Source: Candidatus Nitrosopumilus sp.
GTDB lineage: Archaea; Thermoproteota; Nitrososphaeria; Nitrososphaerales; Nitrosopumilaceae
Length of the DNA stretch: 6,491 nt
NCBI GenBank assembly: GCA_013002265.1
Contig: JABDKK010000211.1
Location: 1-6,491 of the forward strand
Direction: 5' to 3'
The position numbers and the translations under genes were made by a program. Numbering within the stretch: position 1 is the stretch's first letter; each line of letters begins with the position of its first letter. The notes under the pieces were generated by a model. That model did not search any database. It was not told where the DNA came from and saw nothing but the letters and a program-made list of their open reading frames with translations. Below are positions 4,376-6,491 of the stretch, one piece after another.

Positions 4376-5734
4376 ATGAAAAAAACACTTTTGATTTTCA
4401 CTATAGCAGTATTATCTGTATTTTTAATATCTCAAGCATCTTCAGATATTTTTGCAGATGTAATCTCTCCGAAAAAACAGATCAAAATTGGAATTGATCA
4501 AACAGAGATAATTTGTAAGGCAAATCTAGTCAAAGTTTACCGAATTAATTCAGACAGTGTTGATTGTTTTACACCCGAATCTGCCCAAAAATTAGTTGAT
4601 ATGGGACTTGCCCAAGACATTCCAAAAGACAAACTAGAGGCAAAAAAATCATTTAGAACCAATCAACCAATAGGCAAAGTGACAGGACTAGCTACAGTCA
4701 AACAATTTGGCTCTGAAGGCAAACTGTCAACTGATCCACGTGTTGTAGATTATCTTTATGTCTTTGATGCATGTGCAAATGAGAAAACCATTAGACTACC
4801 AGAAGTTCTTGTCACATCTGATAGTGAAGCTAAAACTGTAAAGCTTGCAAAAAAAATACTTGCAAATACATGCTATACTAGCTCAACAGTAATCAAAACA
4901 ACAGATCCTGCTTCTGTCTCAGGTGTTCTAACCAACAAGGGACTAATTACTGATAAGATTACACAACTTGAATCAGCTGTCACAGATTTACAGCAACAAC
5001 TTGATACAAAGAAAAAGAGTCTTGGAGAATTAACAAAATCTACTACATTGAGTGATGAGACAAAAAAGAAAGTATCTGATACAACAAGTGAAATTGTAAA
5101 GCTTAGAGCAGAACTTAATCTGGCAAAAGGAGAATTAAACAAATATCTTTATACACTTAATGCACCTCAACTAACTTCATCTCAGTTTGCCAAACAAAAA
5201 CTATCATTTACTGGTGTTCCATTAAAGGATACATCAACTAGTATAATGAGTATATCCAGACAAACTGTAGGAAATACCGATTCTCCTGATACTACATCTG
5301 GACTAAAACTATACAATGTGGTCTTTGAGGCTTGTGCTGGAAATGAAGTGGTAAGAGCTCCTGAAGTAAAAATTACTTCAGATACTGAAGAAAAAATCAT
5401 TCGTGTTTCAGAGAGGATAATTGCAAACTCTTGTCAAATGTCTGCTGGAAAAATAAACACAGTTGATATCAACTCCATTAAACTTGAATTGGCAAACAGA
5501 TCTGATATATCTGCAAAGATTACCCAATTAGAGAAAAATATAGAGATGCTACTTGATGAGCAGAGTACCTACCAAATTCAGCTAAACAAACTTGTAGTTA
5601 AATCTGAAAGACCTGCAGATTTTGAACAAAAGGTTACAGAGTGGTCAACCAAGATAATCAAACTAAGAAATGACATTAGAGATGCAAAATTCCAACTCTA
5701 TGGAAGCATATATGAAATTTACAAATCTCCATAA
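4376..5734 (+). CDS. Secreted protein with duplicated Cys-pair/coiled-coil modules
   Basis: 452 residues. The signal peptide has its hydrophobic core at about 4-18 and probably ends near IFA27. A small N-terminal domain follows (about 32-80) of the type KQI-x-x-GI ... IICKANLVKVYR ... VDCFTPESAQKLVDMGLA, with C47 and C64. I associate this domain with exported proteins of ammonia-oxidising archaea. Then come two related modules, each a Cys-pair domain followed by a long coiled coil: C133/C166 with helix 193-256, and C320/C353 with helix 380-443. Both Cys pairs are 33 residues apart and the modules align without gaps at an offset of 187 residues, so the Cys pairs are probably structural disulfides formed outside the cell. 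No C-terminal membrane anchor is seen. The function is unknown; an elongated cell-surface or matrix protein is inferred from the coiled coils. Confidence 0.87.
   Translation: MKKTLLIFTIAVLSVFLISQASSDIFADVISPKKQIKIGIDQTEIICKANLVKVYRINSDSVDCFTPESAQKLVDMGLAQDIPKDKLEAKKSFRTNQPIGKVTGLATVKQFGSEGKLSTDPRVVDYLYVFDACANEKTIRLPEVLVTSDSEAKTVKLAKKILANTCYTSSTVIKTTDPASVSGVLTNKGLITDKITQLESAVTDLQQQLDTKKKSLGELTKSTTLSDETKKKVSDTTSEIVKLRAELNLAKGELNKYLYTLNAPQLTSSQFAKQKLSFTGVPLKDTSTSIMSISRQTVGNTDSPDTTSGLKLYNVVFEACAGNEVVRAPEVKITSDTEEKIIRVSERIIANSCQMSAGKINTVDINSIKLELANRSDISAKITQLEKNIEMLLDEQSTYQIQLNKLVVKSERPADFEQKVTEWSTKIIKLRNDIRDAKFQLYGSIYEIYKSP
4751..5722 (+). repeat. In-gene duplication with 561-bp period
   Basis: Residues 126-262 (4751-5161) align with 313-449 (5312-5722) without any gap. 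Shared anchors are the Cys pairs, the R-x-PEV and TSD segments, the IxAN-x-C motif and KITQLE at the head of each coiled coil. By hand about 19 of 41 residues match between 126 and 166; the coil parts match less. Weaker similarity probably extends back to about residues 93 and 279 with a one-residue gap. Confidence 0.85.
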
Positions 5735-5778
5735 TCTCTATTTCTAAAAATAACATCCTTTGGATATGTAAATGAGAT

Positions 5779-5798
5779 TATTCTAGGAATCTAGAATA
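5779..5798. repeat. 8-bp inverted repeat with GAAT loop
   Basis: TATTCTAG, the loop GAAT, then CTAGAATA form a perfect 20-nt dyad 45 nt after the preceding stop and 24 nt before the next TATA-like element. It could be a terminator stem or a regulator-binding site upstream of the 5851 gene. No T run follows directly; T6 at 5831-5836 comes later. Confidence 0.7.
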
Positions 5799-5821
5799 GC
5801 ACTAAAGAATTTCCCAATGAC

Positions 5822-5829
5822 TTAAAACA
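5822..5829 (+). promoter_or_regulatory. TATA box of the 5851 gene
   Basis: TTAAAACA is centred about 25 nt before ATG 5851, fitting leaderless transcription. The 116-nt gap after the preceding gene and this element suggest that the third secreted-protein gene has its own promoter. Confidence 0.45.
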
Positions 5830-5850
5830 ATTTTTTCAATAAAATCTGCA

Positions 5851-6491
5851 ATGATAAAAAAAAGTCTGGTTATTTTCATAGCAGCAATCATGGTTGTTGG
5901 AGTAATAGGAACAAGTTTTGTTCCAGATGCTGATGCCCTAAAAAGCAAAAATTCTGCATCATCTAATGTTGACATCTGTGGATTGATGCTATGTTCTGAA
6001 TATCCAGGTGGGAAAACTGCATATCAAGCAGAATGGGTTTCAATGTTTAGATCATCCGAATCTGTCACACAACAAGTTGTTGAAGAAACTATGGATAAAC
6101 ATCATGCTCCAGTTTCAGCTCACAACGTCGATGAAGAATTTCCTGAAAAACTAGATGTTTTTATCCACAAGTTTGAACTAGATAAAATCACCGCTGATGA
6201 AGCTATTGATGGAATCAAGGAAACTTATCATCAGTACACTGATGCAAAAATATCAAATGATATTATCAAAAATGTAGGGGAGAAACTGAATCTATACAAA
6301 AAAGGAATTTTGAATGCTGAAGACGCAGTTGAAGCAATTCACTTATCAGCTGAACCACAAAATGTCAACCTTGAGTACCAATCTGCATTAGATGAGGTTA
6401 TCCACAAGTTTGAGCTGGATAAAATCACCGCTGATGAAGCTATTGATGGAATCAAGGAAGTACATGCTGGTTTTGTTGGACTCTATATCAC
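5851..6491 (+). CDS. Secreted protein with CGxxLCSE motif and helical repeats (partial, runs off the window)
   Basis: 213 full codons are visible with no stop before the window end, so the 3' part is missing. A signal peptide (core about 5-20) ends near VPDADA29, followed by LKSKN and then VDICGLMLCSEYPGG (40-54, C43 and C48). This is the same head as in the protein encoded at 3299. The rest looks helical and exported. The segment IHKFELDKITADEAIDGIKE occurs at 105-124 and again at 184-203, 79 residues apart. A divergent relative (LYKKGILNAEDAVEAI, about 148-163) lies between them. The pattern of a helix, a short turn with I-T/N-A-D/E-E/D-A, and a second helix resembles SHOCT-type helical hairpins, but that match is by eye only. 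Function is unknown. The start is ATG 5851, supported by a TATA box 25 nt upstream and by the signal peptide position. Confidence 0.85.
   Translation, partial: MIKKSLVIFIAAIMVVGVIGTSFVPDADALKSKNSASSNVDICGLMLCSEYPGGKTAYQAEWVSMFRSSESVTQQVVEETMDKHHAPVSAHNVDEEFPEKLDVFIHKFELDKITADEAIDGIKETYHQYTDAKISNDIIKNVGEKLNLYKKGILNAEDAVEAIHLSAEPQNVNLEYQSALDEVIHKFELDKITADEAIDGIKEVHAGFVGLYI
6161..6459 (+). repeat. Near-identical 62-bp direct repeat (237-bp period) within the partial gene
   Basis: Bases 6161-6222 and 6398-6459 are identical except at two silent third-codon positions (GAA CTA versus GAG CTG). The intervening sequence shows only weak protein-level similarity to the repeat. Identity at silent sites points to a recent duplication or gene conversion, and more copies may follow beyond the window. 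Confidence 0.93.

Noticed and set aside
4873..5400. Minus-strand Ser/Val/Phe-rich open frames opposite the coiled-coil gene
   Set aside because: Shadows of a well-supported gene with signal peptide and internal duplication; no promoter or domain of their own.
6161..6459. CRISPR-like direct repeats
   Set aside because: Only two copies, 237 bases apart, in frame inside a protein-coding gene; these are protein repeats.

Overview
The window looks like a piece of a marine-type ammonia-oxidising archaeon (Nitrososphaeria/Thaumarchaeota, most like the Nitrosopumilus group). The grounds are an Alba chromatin protein, low GC content, AT-rich archaeal TATA-like boxes about 24-26 nt before most start codons with no Shine-Dalgarno sequence (leaderless transcripts), and secreted proteins with signal peptides ending in 'ADALK' and a following CGxxLCSE motif. 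The assignment rests on recognised protein features, not on a database search.

Layout. Positions 3-76 hold a complete tRNA-Ala(GGC). A HEAT-repeat protein (79-615, minus) converges on it with a 2-nt gap. A divergent promoter region (616-728) separates it from the gene for Alba (729-1016, plus). An isocitrate lyase/PEP mutase superfamily lyase (1043-1909, minus) converges on Alba, with a short three-helix MscS-like channel (1984-2466, minus, GTG start) upstream of it. A helical cytosolic protein of unknown function (2568-2960, plus, probably TTG start) is followed by 338 bases without a convincing gene. That gap contains a T-rich terminator-like stretch and a strong 15-bp hairpin (3157-3194).

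From 3299 to the window end, three consecutive plus-strand genes encode exported proteins, and all three are built from internal duplications. The first (3299-4339) has a signal peptide, a CGxxLCSE motif, a Lys/Glu-rich tether and two histidine-bearing domains about 70% identical. The second (4376-5734) has a signal peptide, a small Cys-pair domain, and two copies of a Cys-pair plus coiled-coil module related without gaps at a 187-residue offset. The third (5851 to beyond the window end) has the same signal peptide/CGxxLCSE head as the first and helical repeats, two of them nearly identical in DNA over 62 bases.

The left half is housekeeping: translation, chromatin, metabolism and osmotic protection, with each gene apparently transcribed from its own promoter. 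The right half is a cluster of duplicated extracellular proteins of unknown function. It is the most likely place for an undescribed envelope-associated system, though co-location and shared architecture are the only evidence that the three proteins work together.
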